Shown one piece after another: positions 34,171 to 43,092 of a stretch of DNA of 45,897 bases. The notes below the pieces were generated by a model. It did not search any database, was not told the origin of the DNA, and saw nothing but the letters and a program-made list of their open reading frames with translations. Each line of letters starts with the position of its first letter. Position 1 is the stretch's first letter. Location of the stretch: NCBI GenBank assembly GCA_012517325.1, contig JAAYVF010000069.1:1-45897 (forward strand), in the 5' to 3' direction. The position numbers and the translations under genes were made by a program. This DNA is from Myxococcales bacterium (GTDB taxonomy: Bacteria; Lernaellota; Lernaellaia; Lernaellales; Lernaellaceae).

Positions 34171-34674
34171 ATGTGGAAACTGCTGACGCGCTTCGGCGAA
34201 GCCGGCGAAGCCGATTTCCCGCTCCTCGACGAGTTGACGATCGGCCGCGCGCCGGATAACGCCATCTGGCTCGACGACCCGCTGGTGTCGCGCCGCCACG
34301 CCCGGATTTATCTCGCGGGACAGGCCGCGTTCGCCGTCGATCTGCAAAGCGCCAACGGCGTTTTTCGCAACGGCGAACGGTTGACCGACCCGGTCGAATT
34401 GCGGCCCGGCGACGTGCTGCTGATCGGCGGCTACAAGCTGCTGGTGACCTGGTCGGGGCAGGGGCCTGCCCCCGCGCCGGCCGGCGATGAGTCGCTCGAC
34501 CGGACGTTTCACCTCACCACGCAACGGCCAGGAGCCGGGGAACTGGAATCGCCGTCGGCAAAGAAAAGCGATGAACCTTTGGCGGCGAAACGCGCGGCGC
34601 CGCGTCCGCGGGCGGGCTGCCTGCTGCCGCTGCTCGCTCCAGTCTTGCTCTGGCTGGCGTTAAGGCTCTGGTAA
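34171..34674 (+). CDS. FHA-domain protein with C-terminal membrane anchor
   Basis: The protein has 167 residues from MWKLLTRFGEAGEADF. A longer frame would overlap the HD-GYP gene by 37 bases. The FHA domain (about 1-95) has the phosphopeptide-binding residues: TIGRAPDN, VSRRHARIY and DLQSANGVFRNG. A Pro/Ala/Lys-rich linker follows, then one hydrophobic tail LLPLLAPVLLWLALRLW at the C-terminus. It binds phosphothreonine peptides at the cytoplasmic side of the membrane. It follows the HD-GYP gene by 47 bases and precedes a second FHA gene by 6 bases. No Ser/Thr kinase is in the window. Confidence 0.88.
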   Translation: MWKLLTRFGEAGEADFPLLDELTIGRAPDNAIWLDDPLVSRRHARIYLAGQAAFAVDLQSANGVFRNGERLTDPVELRPGDVLLIGGYKLLVTWSGQGPAPAPAGDESLDRTFHLTTQRPGAGELESPSAKKSDEPLAAKRAAPRPRAGCLLPLLAPVLLWLALRLW

Positions 34675-34680
34675 CCAAAG

Positions 34681-35100
34681 ATGACTGACGAACGAACCCG
34701 ACTCGAGGATACGACGGTACGCGAATCCACCGCCCATCTGCGGGAAAAGGCCGGGCGGCGGCGCGACGAAGCGCCGCAATGTCCTTACCTGCTGGTGATG
34801 ACCGGGCGGATGAAGCATAAAAAGATCCTGCTGCTCGCCGGGCGGACGCTGATCGGCCGCGACCCGTCCTGCCACCTGGTACTCGACGACCCGTGCGTTT
34901 CGGCGCGGCATCTGCGGCTTGTCCGCCGGCCGGAAGGGGTTTACGGCGAGGACCTCGACAGCGCCAACGGCACGCTCGTCAACGGCCAGCCGCCGGAAGC
35001 GACGCAACCGTTGCGGCACGGCGACCGTCTGCAAATCGGCCGCACCGAACTGGAATTCCGTTATCCGACCGCGACGATTATTCCGAATGGTACCGATTGA
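34681..35100 (+). CDS. FHA-domain protein with Thr-rich N-terminus
   Basis: The protein has 139 residues. The N-terminal tail (TRLEDTTVRESTAHLRE) contains Thr residues next to acids, as in FHA proteins that are phosphorylated and fold back on themselves (GarA-like). The FHA domain covers about 38-125: LIGRDPSCHLVLDD, VSARHLRLVR and DLDSANGTLVNG. There is no membrane segment. It ends inside the 3' end of the convergent prepilin-like gene, an overlap of 23 bases. It probably pairs with the preceding FHA protein in phospho-dependent signalling. Confidence 0.88.
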   Translation: MTDERTRLEDTTVRESTAHLREKAGRRRDEAPQCPYLLVMTGRMKHKKILLLAGRTLIGRDPSCHLVLDDPCVSARHLRLVRRPEGVYGEDLDSANGTLVNGQPPEATQPLRHGDRLQIGRTELEFRYPTATIIPNGTD

Positions 35101-35515
35101 AGAGACAATGCCAGCGGCCGAGGCTGAACCAGTAGTCGATCGCCGGCCGCGTCAGCGTCTCCCGATGTAACGGGCAAAGCGCGTTTTGGCTGGCGCCCAG
35201 ACGGGTCAGGTCGACGTTCAAGCGGGTGCGCGCGCCGCCGGGTTCGTCGAGCTTCGGATTGAAGATAATCACCAACAACGGCGGGCGATCGTCCGGGTAG
35301 CGGATGGAATAGGCCTCCTGGACGTCCCAGATTTCGCGGCCCTGCTCGTAGCAGGTTTCCCATAACGCGCGGTCGAGAGCGATCTGGTGCTGGTAGCAAT
35401 CCTCGCGCGTCGAAGCGTAATAGACATCGTCGATTTTGGTCACGACCAGGACCGCCAGGATCAAGATCGCCAGCAGAAAGACCAGATCGACCGCCGTGAA
35501 TCCGCGCGTGTTCAT
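35078..35515 (-). CDS. Type IV prepilin-like protein with Asp at position 5
   Basis: The protein has 145 residues. The leader MNTRG is followed by F-T-A-V-D and a hydrophobic helix (VFLLAILILAVLVV), the layout of a class III or pseudopilin signal cut by PilD-type peptidase between Gly5 and Phe6. The residue at mature position 5 is Asp in place of the near-universal Glu. The short globular part has four Cys. The start overlaps the stop of the preceding gene by one base (TAATG), so they form an operon. It may be a minor pilin or secretion pseudopilin, but no other pilus genes are here. Confidence 0.78.
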   Translation of the reverse strand: MNTRGFTAVDLVFLLAILILAVLVVTKIDDVYYASTREDCYQHQIALDRALWETCYEQGREIWDVQEAYSIRYPDDRPPLLVIIFNPKLDEPGGARTRLNVDLTRLGASQNALCPLHRETLTRPAIDYWFSLGRWHCLFNRYHSE

Positions 35516-36141
35516 TATTCGAGTTTCAACACTCCGTCGCCCATGATGAAGAGCCGCCGGTAATTGTAACGGTCCGCCCGCGGCAGGTTTAAAATGAATT
35601 GCTCCTCGCCTTCGATCAGCGAGTAAACGTACGGTTCGCCGGTATCCAGGATCGTCGGCGGCTCCGGCAAGTATTTTGGCACGAGCCCTTTCAATTCCTT
35701 GGGAAATTGACCGTCGTTCTCATTGGCGTACAAAAAAATCTTCGAGGCAATATAGGTCATCTGCAACGAGGGATCGCCCATCTGTTTGAAGCGTTTGAGT
35801 TCGTTGACGGCCGGCAGGCCCGCCCGGTCGATGTAGTGGTTCATGTAGATGAGGGTACCGAGCAGCAGCAGGATGAGGACGATGTACCAGCCGTTGATCA
35901 CCTCCAGCGCCGCTTCCAATTTCGTTTTCTTCTTTTTGGTGTCGTCGGCTTTGCGGTGCCGCAATTCGAGGTATTCGCGCGTGTCGTCGTCGGCGATTTC
36001 CACCGCCGATTCCAGGGTGCAGGCGGGACAGATGACCTTGTCTTCCTCGTCGAAGCGCATGCACTGGCCGCAGATCGGTTTGCCGCAACTCGTACACTCG
36101 TAGAGCGCGTCCTCGTTCGGGTGAAAAAAGCACCGAGTCAT
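35515..36141 (-). CDS. B-box-type zinc-ribbon membrane protein
   Basis: The protein has 208 residues. The N-terminal ~45 carry a zinc-binding set: Cys4, His7, Cys16, Cys19, Cys24, Cys27, Cys38, Cys41, as in bacterial B-box-like segments. A charged linker with a Lys run (KADDTKKKKTKLE) leads to one membrane helix (INGWYIVLILLLLGTLIYM). The periplasmic part (about 105-208) includes YIASKIFLYANENDGQFPKEL, which resembles the helix and loop of GspG-type pseudopilins. AGGAG precedes the ATG. The next gene encodes a prepilin-like protein, so a shared role in an envelope machine is plausible but unproved. Confidence 0.82.
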   Translation of the reverse strand: MTRCFFHPNEDALYECTSCGKPICGQCMRFDEEDKVICPACTLESAVEIADDDTREYLELRHRKADDTKKKKTKLEAALEVINGWYIVLILLLLGTLIYMNHYIDRAGLPAVNELKRFKQMGDPSLQMTYIASKIFLYANENDGQFPKELKGLVPKYLPEPPTILDTGEPYVYSLIEGEEQFILNLPRADRYNYRRLFIMGDGVLKLE

Positions 36142-36201
36142 GCCGCGCGGCTCCTTACCGCTGATTAATCGATGAAGAATATTTTGCCCGACTTCGCGAC
36201 A

Positions 36202-37917
36202 TCAATCAACACGGTCGCCGGGGATCGCCAACATGCGTTTGCGTTGGGCCGCCTTGGCATCAAGCGGCAACACCACGGTAAAGGCGGTGCCGTGATCGAT
36301 CCGACTGGCGAAGTGAATGTCGCCGCCCAGCCATTCGACGATCATCCGGCTGATCGGCATGCCCAGGCCGAGGCCGTCGTGATGCGTGTCCAGCCGTTCG
36401 ATCTGCTGAAAACGATCGAACACCTTGTGCGCGTCCTCCGCCTGAATGCCGATGCCGGTGTCCGCGACGACCAGCCGCGCCATCGATTCCAGGCCGCTTT
36501 CCACCAGATCGAGGCGAACGGTGATGCGGCCCTTCTCGGTGAACTTGATCGCGTTGCTCAGCAGGTTGGTGACGACTTGCACCACCCGGTCGGCGTCGAC
36601 GACCACCGCGCGCAGGCGGGGATCGTTCTTCAGATTGATTTCGAACGCGAGCCCCTTCTGGATGATCGAGAGTCGATACGCCTCGCAGGTCTGCTGCACC
36701 AGGGCGATCAAATCGGTCTTTTGGAAATGGAACTGAATCCGGCCCGCCTCGAGGCTCGAAAGGTCGAGCAGGTCGTTGATCAAGCGGGTCAGCCGGAGAG
36801 CCTCGCTCTGCATGATGCGCAGAAAACGTTCGCGGCCGCGTTCGGTCAGCGGCAGGTTTTTCGTCAACAGCGCCTCGGCGCTGGCGCTGATGGAGGTCAG
36901 CGGGGTTTTCAATTCGTGCGAGACGAGGCTGAGGAAGTCGTCCTTGTTTTTATCGAGTTCGCGCAGTTTTTCCAGGGCGATTTCCAGGTCGGCGGTGCGT
37001 TCGCTGATCCGCTTCTCCAGGTTGAGGTTGAGTTGCATGATTTCCTGGTCGGCCTTTTCCAGGGCGCCCTGCTTTTCCTCCAGTTCGCCGCGCGCCTGGA
37101 CCAGCTTGAAGGTCATTTCCGAAAATTTTTCGCTCAGAATGCCGATTTCGTCCATCCGAGCGGCGGCCAACTGAATCGGCTGGCGGCCGTCGAAGGTTTC
37201 CATGTCGGTGGTGAGTTGCTCGAGCGGATGCGTCAGGTTCCGCGCCAGCCAGCGCGACATCAGGATCGCGATCAGGCACAGCGCGAGAAAGAAGGCGAGG
37301 GCGATGAAGCGCAGTTCGGCGATCGCCGAGTCGAACTTGGCGCGGACGTCGGTGGTGAAATCGTCCTGGAAGCGCTGCGCCGCGCTCTGCCAGACCTGAC
37401 TTTTCTCGCGCGGCTGCGCGTAGAGCAGGGTGTAGCCGACCGGCGGCAGCGGGGCGGTCGCCGTGACGTACCCGTGCTGCAACTGACGGTTCACGACGTC
37501 GATCTCCCGGCCGTTGTAGGCCAGGAAATCCGGCGAGGAACTGGCGGTCAGGTTGCCTTCCTCGTTGAACAACAGGACGATGCCGGGCGTATTGTCCAGC
37601 AGCCGCATGAACCGCTGCAGAGTGCGATCGAGGTCGCCCTGGCTGTCCTGATAAAGGTTCTGCCAGCCGGCGGCGAGCGAGGCGGCGTTGGTGTGCAGCG
37701 TCATTTCCAGGTCGTTCTGCAGGGCCAGGTTCAGCAGTTGCGTTTTGCGTTCGGCGTAGTCGCCGGCATCCTTGGCCGTCAGCAGGCGTGTCGAGTTCAG
37801 CATTTCACTGAGCAGCAGAAAAAGCGAAATGATGGGAATGACCGCCAGCAGCATGGTCCAGAAGAGGATGCGGTTTTGCATCGCTTGCGTTCTTCTCGTC
37901 TGGCTGCCTTCAGGCAT
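36202..37917 (-). CDS. Sensor histidine kinase with periplasmic domain and HAMP
   Basis: The protein has 571 residues from the ATG at 37917; GTG just before it is possible, and AGGAG lies eight bases upstream. Two membrane helices (about 15-40 and 205-228) flank a periplasmic sensor of ~165 residues. HAMP (LARNLTHPLEQLTTDM) and a coiled coil follow. The HisKA box is SHELKTPL. The HATPase has DADRVVQVVTNLLSNAIKFT (N box), VVADTGIGIQ (G1) and HHDGLGLGMPIS (G2). It senses an envelope signal and phosphorylates a response regulator. The only response regulator in the window is the NtrC-type gene at the other end of this operon. Confidence 0.95.
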   Translation of the reverse strand: MPEGSQTRRTQAMQNRILFWTMLLAVIPIISLFLLLSEMLNSTRLLTAKDAGDYAERKTQLLNLALQNDLEMTLHTNAASLAAGWQNLYQDSQGDLDRTLQRFMRLLDNTPGIVLLFNEEGNLTASSSPDFLAYNGREIDVVNRQLQHGYVTATAPLPPVGYTLLYAQPREKSQVWQSAAQRFQDDFTTDVRAKFDSAIAELRFIALAFFLALCLIAILMSRWLARNLTHPLEQLTTDMETFDGRQPIQLAAARMDEIGILSEKFSEMTFKLVQARGELEEKQGALEKADQEIMQLNLNLEKRISERTADLEIALEKLRELDKNKDDFLSLVSHELKTPLTSISASAEALLTKNLPLTERGRERFLRIMQSEALRLTRLINDLLDLSSLEAGRIQFHFQKTDLIALVQQTCEAYRLSIIQKGLAFEINLKNDPRLRAVVVDADRVVQVVTNLLSNAIKFTEKGRITVRLDLVESGLESMARLVVADTGIGIQAEDAHKVFDRFQQIERLDTHHDGLGLGMPISRMIVEWLGGDIHFASRIDHGTAFTVVLPLDAKAAQRKRMLAIPGDRVD

Positions 37918-37926
37918 CACCGGCTC

Positions 37927-38739
37927 CTACCAGGGAATCGGCTCCAACGGCCGCGGCACGATCACTTCCGTTTCCGGCCGCAACTGCCGGACTCGTTCGG
38001 CGAACGGAACAGGGTCGCTGCCCGGAATGTATTTGTCCATTTCCGTCAGCGGCCGGGAAAAATCCTCGAAATGGAACGGAAAAACCCGGCGCGGGCGAAT
38101 CCGGGAGAACAGGCGCTGGATGAAATGCGGCGTGTATTGGTGGCCCGAGACGCAGATCCAGGCGTCGTCCACCGCGCATTCCGGCAGGAGGTTGTCGATC
38201 AGGTTGGCCGTGCCCTGGTGAAAAAGAGTCCGCCCGCCGGCCCGCACGAAGGCCAGCAGCGGCGGTTCGCCGTGGCGGTATTTCCAAACCCAGAGCGGCG
38301 GTTTACCGTTTGGGTCGATGCGGCCGGGAAACGGCACCTTGCCCAGCGCCACCCGGCCGTGGCGGGTTTTCACGGTTTCGACGGCAAACGGGCCGATCGT
38401 GAAATTCTCGCCGCCGGCCAGCACTTGCGGGCAGCCCGGCAGGCCGTGCAGGCGCAGCAGGGTGTCGACGCTTTCGTTGCCCCAGACCGGCACGCCCAAT
38501 CGGCCGGCGATGTACGGCGTGTCCTGCGAGTGGTCGGAATGCGCGTGGGTGATCAGAATGCCGCAGACCTCGCCTTCCAGGCCGGCGAGGTACCGGTCGA
38601 TTTTTTCGGTGTCCGGCCGGATCGGCCGCGTGAACGAGGCCCACTTGTCGAGCCGCGACAGATGCGGATCGATCAGCAGGATTTTCCCGTCTTGAGCCAG
38701 CTCAAGACTCGCCGTCCCCAGCCATTTCGCGGTAGCCAT
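37927..38739 (-). CDS. MBL-fold metallo-hydrolase (UlaG/RomA-like)
   Basis: The protein has 270 residues from MATAKWLGTASLEL, with GGAGAG before it. An ATG 24 bases upstream is also in frame. The metal-binding motif is THAHSDHSQD (H-x-H-x-D-H), with downstream ligand candidates in VKTRHGRV, SGHQYTPHF and FPFHFEDF. The start WLGTASLELAQDGKILLIDPHL is typical of metal-dependent hydrolases of this fold. It overlaps the end of trmJ by 38 bases and is followed by the kinase gene after ten bases. The substrate is unknown. Confidence 0.88.
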   Translation of the reverse strand: MATAKWLGTASLELAQDGKILLIDPHLSRLDKWASFTRPIRPDTEKIDRYLAGLEGEVCGILITHAHSDHSQDTPYIAGRLGVPVWGNESVDTLLRLHGLPGCPQVLAGGENFTIGPFAVETVKTRHGRVALGKVPFPGRIDPNGKPPLWVWKYRHGEPPLLAFVRAGGRTLFHQGTANLIDNLLPECAVDDAWICVSGHQYTPHFIQRLFSRIRPRRVFPFHFEDFSRPLTEMDKYIPGSDPVPFAERVRQLRPETEVIVPRPLEPIPW

Positions 38740-39574
38740 CGCGCTCTCCGGTTTTGCAGACATGATTAATATACCACTCCGTGTCGGCGAGAATCCCGTG
38801 CAAAATGCGCGCCTCGCGCAGCGACGGGGCGGCGCGCGAATAAAGGCGCCGCAGGACGCGCATGTTGCGCTCCGGATTGTGGCGATCGATGAAGCCGACC
38901 TCGAGGTAGATCCGGCGCATGTGTTCGTACAGGCGCTGCAGTTGATCGTGCGAGGCCGGATGATGCTTGTCGATCTGCGGCGACACGTCGGCGGCACGGC
39001 TGAACAGCTCGTAGGCGAGAATCACCACCGCCTGCGCCAGGTTTAGGCTGCGATGGCCGGGGTCGGTGGCGATCTCGACCAGTTGATTGCACAAGTCCAG
39101 CTCCGGCTTGGACAGCCCGCTGGTCTCGTTGCCGAATACGATGGCCGCGCGCCGATCGCCCGCCAGTTGCGGCAGCAGCCAGTCGGCCAGGGCGCGCGAG
39201 GTGCAGAAACGCTCGCGAAACTTGCCGATCCGGCGGGTCGTGCCGATGACGTAGTGAAAACCGGCGAGCGCCTGTTCCAGGTCGTCGAAGCGTTCCGCCC
39301 GTTCGACGATGTCGTAGGCACTCGTCGCGTACTGCTTGCAAAGCTCCGTTTCGGTGTATTGCGGATTGACCAGCAGCAATCGGCGCAGGCCGAAATTTTT
39401 CATCGCCCGCGCCGTCTGGCCGACATTGGCGTCGCCGCCCGGCCGGACCAGCACGACGGCGATCCGTTCCATGATCGGCGGATGCTGCGTGACCGTGACG
39501 CCGCGTTCGGCCCGGCCGCGCTTGATGAACGACTTCGAGGTCGCGGACTGTTTCGTCGTCGGAATGGCGGTCAT
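38702..39574 (-). CDS. trmJ: TrmJ-type tRNA 2'-O-methyltransferase (SPOUT)
   Basis: The protein has 290 residues. The SPOUT domain begins MERIAVVLVRPGGDANVGQTARAMKNFG in the protein from residue 35, with motif 2 IVFGNETSGLS and motif 3 SLNLAQAVVILAYEL, which form the SAM-binding knot. The C-terminal helices suit the TrmJ/LasT group that methylates position 32 of some tRNAs. I use the ATG at 39574 because ATGA overlaps the pyrF stop; it adds a 34-residue basic extension, so a start at residue 35 remains possible. Confidence 0.88.
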   Translation of the reverse strand: MTAIPTTKQSATSKSFIKRGRAERGVTVTQHPPIMERIAVVLVRPGGDANVGQTARAMKNFGLRRLLLVNPQYTETELCKQYATSAYDIVERAERFDDLEQALAGFHYVIGTTRRIGKFRERFCTSRALADWLLPQLAGDRRAAIVFGNETSGLSKPELDLCNQLVEIATDPGHRSLNLAQAVVILAYELFSRAADVSPQIDKHHPASHDQLQRLYEHMRRIYLEVGFIDRHNPERNMRVLRRLYSRAAPSLREARILHGILADTEWYINHVCKTGERDGYREMAGDGES

Positions 39575-40296
39575 CCTCCCGTCGCGGTGTGAATTTCCTG
39601 CACAATGGCCGCCACGGCGGCGACCGGGTCGGGGGCCTGGGTGATCGGCCGCCCGATAACCAGGTAGTCGGCGCCCGCGCGGATCGCGGCGGCCGGGGTC
39701 ATGATGCGTTTTTGATCGTCGGCCGAGCCGGAGGCAGGCCGGATGCCCGGGGTCACGGTGAGGAAGTCGGGCCCGCAGGCTTCCTTGATCGCCGCGACGT
39801 CCTGCGCGCTGGCCACCACGCCGTCCAATCCGGCTTCCTTCGCCAGTTTTGCCAACCGCAAAGCCGCGTCCTGGGTCGGCCCCTGCAAGCCGACGGCGGC
39901 CAGATCCTTGTTGTCCAGGCTGGTCAGCACGGTGACCCCGATGACCAGCGGCTTGGGAATGTGCAACGAAGCCACCACCTGCTGCGCCGCCACCGCCGCC
40001 GCGCGGCACATCGCCGGCCCGCCGGCCGCGTGGACGTTGACCATCCAGACACCGTGCGCCGCCGCCGCTTCCACCGCGCCGGCCACGGTGTTGGGGATGT
40101 CGTGGAATTTCAGATCCAGAAAAACCCGCATGCCGTTTTCGACCAGCACCCGGATGATTTCCGGGCCGACGCTGACGAACAGCTCCTTGCCGATCTTGAA
40201 GGCGCCGACCTTGCCGCTCAACTGATGCGCCAGTTGGCGCGCCTTTTCGATGTTGTTGACGTCCAGGGCGACGATGACGCGCTCATGCGGATGCAT
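39571..40296 (-). CDS. pyrF: Orotidine 5'-phosphate decarboxylase
   Basis: The protein has 241 residues, the usual length of the bacterial type 1 enzyme. It makes UMP from OMP, the last step of pyrimidine synthesis. The start is VIVALDV, and the catalytic Lys/Asp set is FLDLKFHDIPNT. Late phosphate-binding parts are TPGIRPASGSADDQKR and GADYLVIGRPI. The start codon lies 14 bases inside the end of proS, with GGAGG six bases upstream, and its stop overlaps trmJ. Confidence 0.97.
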   Translation of the reverse strand: MHPHERVIVALDVNNIEKARQLAHQLSGKVGAFKIGKELFVSVGPEIIRVLVENGMRVFLDLKFHDIPNTVAGAVEAAAAHGVWMVNVHAAGGPAMCRAAAVAAQQVVASLHIPKPLVIGVTVLTSLDNKDLAAVGLQGPTQDAALRLAKLAKEAGLDGVVASAQDVAAIKEACGPDFLTVTPGIRPASGSADDQKRIMTPAAAIRAGADYLVIGRPITQAPDPVAAVAAIVQEIHTATGG

Positions 40297-42004
40297 GCAG
40301 TTCCTCCGCGATGACGGCCTTGATTTTCGCCACGGCGTCGGCCAGCGGCACCATTTCCAACTCGGGCGCAGCGCGCCGTTTCAGTTCCACCGCGCCGGTC
40401 GCCAGTCCTTTCTTGCCGACGGTCAACCGCAGCGGGTAGCCGATGAGGTCGGCGTCGTTGAACTTGACGCCCGGGCGCTCGTCGCGGTCGTCGAAGACCG
40501 CTTCCACGCCCGCGGCGAGCAATTCGCCGTAAAGCTTTTCGGCGACCTGGAATTCCTCGCTGCCCGTTTTGCCGGCGGCCAGCACGACGATCTGGAAGGG
40601 GGCCAGGGGCATGGGCCAGATGATGCCCTTGTCGTCGTGGTTTTGCTCGATCGCGGCGGCGGCGGTGCGGCCGATGCCGATGCCGTAGCAGCCCATGATC
40701 ATCGGTTTTTCCTGGCCGTTCTCGTCGAGGTAGACGCAGCGCATCGACTGTGAATATTTCGTGCCGAGCTTGAAGACGTGCCCGACCTCGATGCCGCGCA
40801 GGATGCGGTAGACGCCGCCGTGCGGGCAGGGGTCGCCTTCGCGGGCGAAGCGCAGATCGGCCCATTGGGTCGGCTGGAAGTCGCGGCCGAGGTTGACGCC
40901 GGTGACGTGGTAATCCTGTTCGTTGGCGCCGGCGACCAGGTTGCCGCGGCCGCGCAGGGCGTAATCGGCGATGACGGGCTCGGTTTTCAAACCCTGCGGT
41001 CCGGCGAAACCGACCGGCGCTCCGGTGACCTTGACGATGGTGTCGGGGTCGGCCAGTTCCAGCGAGTCGGCCTTGAGCAGGCGCTGCAGCTTGATCGGAT
41101 TGATTTCGTGATCGCCGCGGACCAGCGCCACGACGGGTTTGCCGTCGGCGACGAAGACCAGCGTCTTGATGACATCGGTGGCTTGAACGCCGAGGAATGC
41201 CGTGACTTCCTCGATCGTGTGTTGGCCGGGCGTGTGGACTTTTTTCAATTCCTGCCTTTCGCCCGCAAACGCGGCGCCGGGATCGTCGGCCAGTTCGGCT
41301 TTTTCGACGTTGGCCGCGTAATGGCCGATGTCGCTGTAGACGATGGCGTCCTCGCCGGTGGCGGCCAGGACCATGAATTCAGCGCTGAAGCTGCCGCCGA
41401 TGTTGCCCGAGTCGGCCGCGACCTCGCGGAATTTCAGCCCGCAGCGCGCAAAGATGCGGTGGTAGGCCTGGCGCATCGCCTCGTAGGAGGCGTTGGCGCC
41501 GGCTTCGTCCAGGTCGAAGCTGTAGGCGTCCTTCATGACGAATTCGCGCGCCCGCATCAGGCCGAAGCGCGGCCGGACCTCGTCGCGGAACTTGGTTTGG
41601 ATTTGATAGAGGTTGAGCGGCAGTTCGCGGTAGGAGCGCACGTCGCGCCGCACCACGTCGGTGACGATTTCCTCGTGCGTCGGGCCGAGGCAGAAGTCGC
41701 GGAAATGGCGGTCTTTGAAGCGCAGCAGTTCCGGGCCGTAATGCTGCCAGCGCCCGGATTCGATCCACAACTCGGCCGGCAATACCGCGGGCAGCAGGAC
41801 TTCCTGCGCGCCGGCGCGGTTCATCTCTTCGCGGACGATCTGCTCGACCTTGCGCAAAACCCGCAAGCCGAGCGGCAGGTAATCGTACAGGCCGGCGGCC
41901 AGTTTGCGGATCATGCCGGCGCGCAGCATGAGCTGGTGGCTGACGACTTCCGCGTCGGCGGGAGTCTCCTTCAACGTCGGCGCAAACAATTTCGAAAAGC
42001 GCAC
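40283..42004 (-). CDS. proS: Prolyl-tRNA synthetase (bacterial type, with editing domain)
   Basis: The protein has 573 residues from GTG. It charges tRNA-Pro. Class II motif 2 is visible around YQIQTKFRDEVRPRFGLMRAREFVMKDAYSFD, and motif 3 in CYGIGIGRTAAAAIEQ. Between motifs 2 and 3 (about 225-400) is the YbaK-like insertion that removes mischarged Ala. The C-terminal anticodon domain begins LAPFQIVVLAAGK. The gap to ispG upstream is five bases. Confidence 0.98.
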   Translation of the reverse strand: MRFSKLFAPTLKETPADAEVVSHQLMLRAGMIRKLAAGLYDYLPLGLRVLRKVEQIVREEMNRAGAQEVLLPAVLPAELWIESGRWQHYGPELLRFKDRHFRDFCLGPTHEEIVTDVVRRDVRSYRELPLNLYQIQTKFRDEVRPRFGLMRAREFVMKDAYSFDLDEAGANASYEAMRQAYHRIFARCGLKFREVAADSGNIGGSFSAEFMVLAATGEDAIVYSDIGHYAANVEKAELADDPGAAFAGERQELKKVHTPGQHTIEEVTAFLGVQATDVIKTLVFVADGKPVVALVRGDHEINPIKLQRLLKADSLELADPDTIVKVTGAPVGFAGPQGLKTEPVIADYALRGRGNLVAGANEQDYHVTGVNLGRDFQPTQWADLRFAREGDPCPHGGVYRILRGIEVGHVFKLGTKYSQSMRCVYLDENGQEKPMIMGCYGIGIGRTAAAAIEQNHDDKGIIWPMPLAPFQIVVLAAGKTGSEEFQVAEKLYGELLAAGVEAVFDDRDERPGVKFNDADLIGYPLRLTVGKKGLATGAVELKRRAAPELEMVPLADAVAKIKAVIAEELHASA

Positions 42005-42009
42005 CTTCC

Positions 42010-43092
42010 TTACTCCTTATCCGTCTCGTGATTGGCGGCGGGCCATTCGGCCAGTGCCTCGCGAACGCTCGGCACCACCTCGTCCCGCGTTACTTTTTTC
42101 CAGTATTCGCCCTGTTTGTAAAGCAAAAAACCGTCACGGGCGGCGATCACGCCCAGATCCGCCTGGCGGCTTTCACCGGGCCCGTTGACGCTGCATCCCA
42201 TGACGGCCAGATGCAGCCGCAGCTCGCTCTTGCCGAACGCGGCCTCGATGTCGGCGATCACTTCCTCGATCGGTTGTTCCAGGCGCCCGCAGTTGGGGCA
42301 GGAGGTGATCGTGATGCCGCGTTGCCGCAAGCCGAGGCTCTTGAGGATCTCCCAGCCGACCTTGACCTCCGGCGTCGGGTCGCCGGTCAGGCTGACGCGG
42401 ATCGTGTCGCCGATGCCTTCGTGCAGCAGGATTCCGAGGCCCACCGCGCTACGCACCGCGCCGTTGAGCAGGGTCCCGGCCTCGGTGATACCCAGGTGCA
42501 GCGGGATGTCCGAACGGGCGGAAAACAGCCGGTTGGCCGCGATGGTGCGCGGCACGTCGGAAGCTTTCAGGCTCACCTTGATGAGGCGAAAGTCCATGTC
42601 TTCCAGCAGGGCGACGTGATCCAGCGCCGATTCCACCATCGCCTCGGGCGTCGCGCCGCCGTATTTTTCGAGCAGCCGCTTTTCCAGGCTGCCGGTGTTG
42701 ATGCCGATGCGGATGGGCACGCGGCGCTCGGCGCAGGCGCGGACGACTGCTTGGGTCCGTTCTCGGCTGCCGATGTTGCCCGGATTGATCCGCAGCATCG
42801 CCACGCCGGCTTCCAACGACGCCAGGGCCAGCCGATAGTCGAAGTGGATGTCGGCGACGAGCGGCACGCTGGTGCGCTTGACGATTTCCTTGAGCGCCGC
42901 GGCCGCCGCCGCGTCGACCACGGCCAGGCGGACGATTTCCGCCCCGGCACCCTGCAGGGCGTTGACCTGAGCGATGGTCGCTTCAACGTCGCGCGTGTCG
43001 GTGTTGGTCATCGATTGCACGGCGATGGGCGCGCCTCCGCCGATCGGCACGGGGCCGACGAAAATTTGCCGGGTTCGGCGCCGCGCGATCAT
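42010..43092 (-). CDS. ispG: 4-hydroxy-3-methylbut-2-en-1-yl diphosphate synthase
   Basis: The protein has 360 residues, the normal length for the bacterial IspG. It catalyses the penultimate step of the MEP isoprenoid pathway with a 4Fe-4S cluster. The N-terminal TIM barrel has VQSMTNTDTRDVEAT, and the C-terminal cluster ligands are in SCPNCGR and VMGCSVNGPGE. The ATG overlaps the stop of the NtrC-type regulator (ATGA). Confidence 0.98.
   Translation of the reverse strand: MIARRRTRQIFVGPVPIGGGAPIAVQSMTNTDTRDVEATIAQVNALQGAGAEIVRLAVVDAAAAAALKEIVKRTSVPLVADIHFDYRLALASLEAGVAMLRINPGNIGSRERTQAVVRACAERRVPIRIGINTGSLEKRLLEKYGGATPEAMVESALDHVALLEDMDFRLIKVSLKASDVPRTIAANRLFSARSDIPLHLGITEAGTLLNGAVRSAVGLGILLHEGIGDTIRVSLTGDPTPEVKVGWEILKSLGLRQRGITITSCPNCGRLEQPIEEVIADIEAAFGKSELRLHLAVMGCSVNGPGESRQADLGVIAARDGFLLYKQGEYWKKVTRDEVVPSVREALAEWPAANHETDKE

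Noticed and set aside
36172-38769. An 865-codon open frame on the plus strand opposite the kinase and MBL genes
   Set aside because: It is the antisense of two clear genes in GC-rich DNA, has no family features, and is rich in Arg, Gln, His and Val as antisense frames are here.
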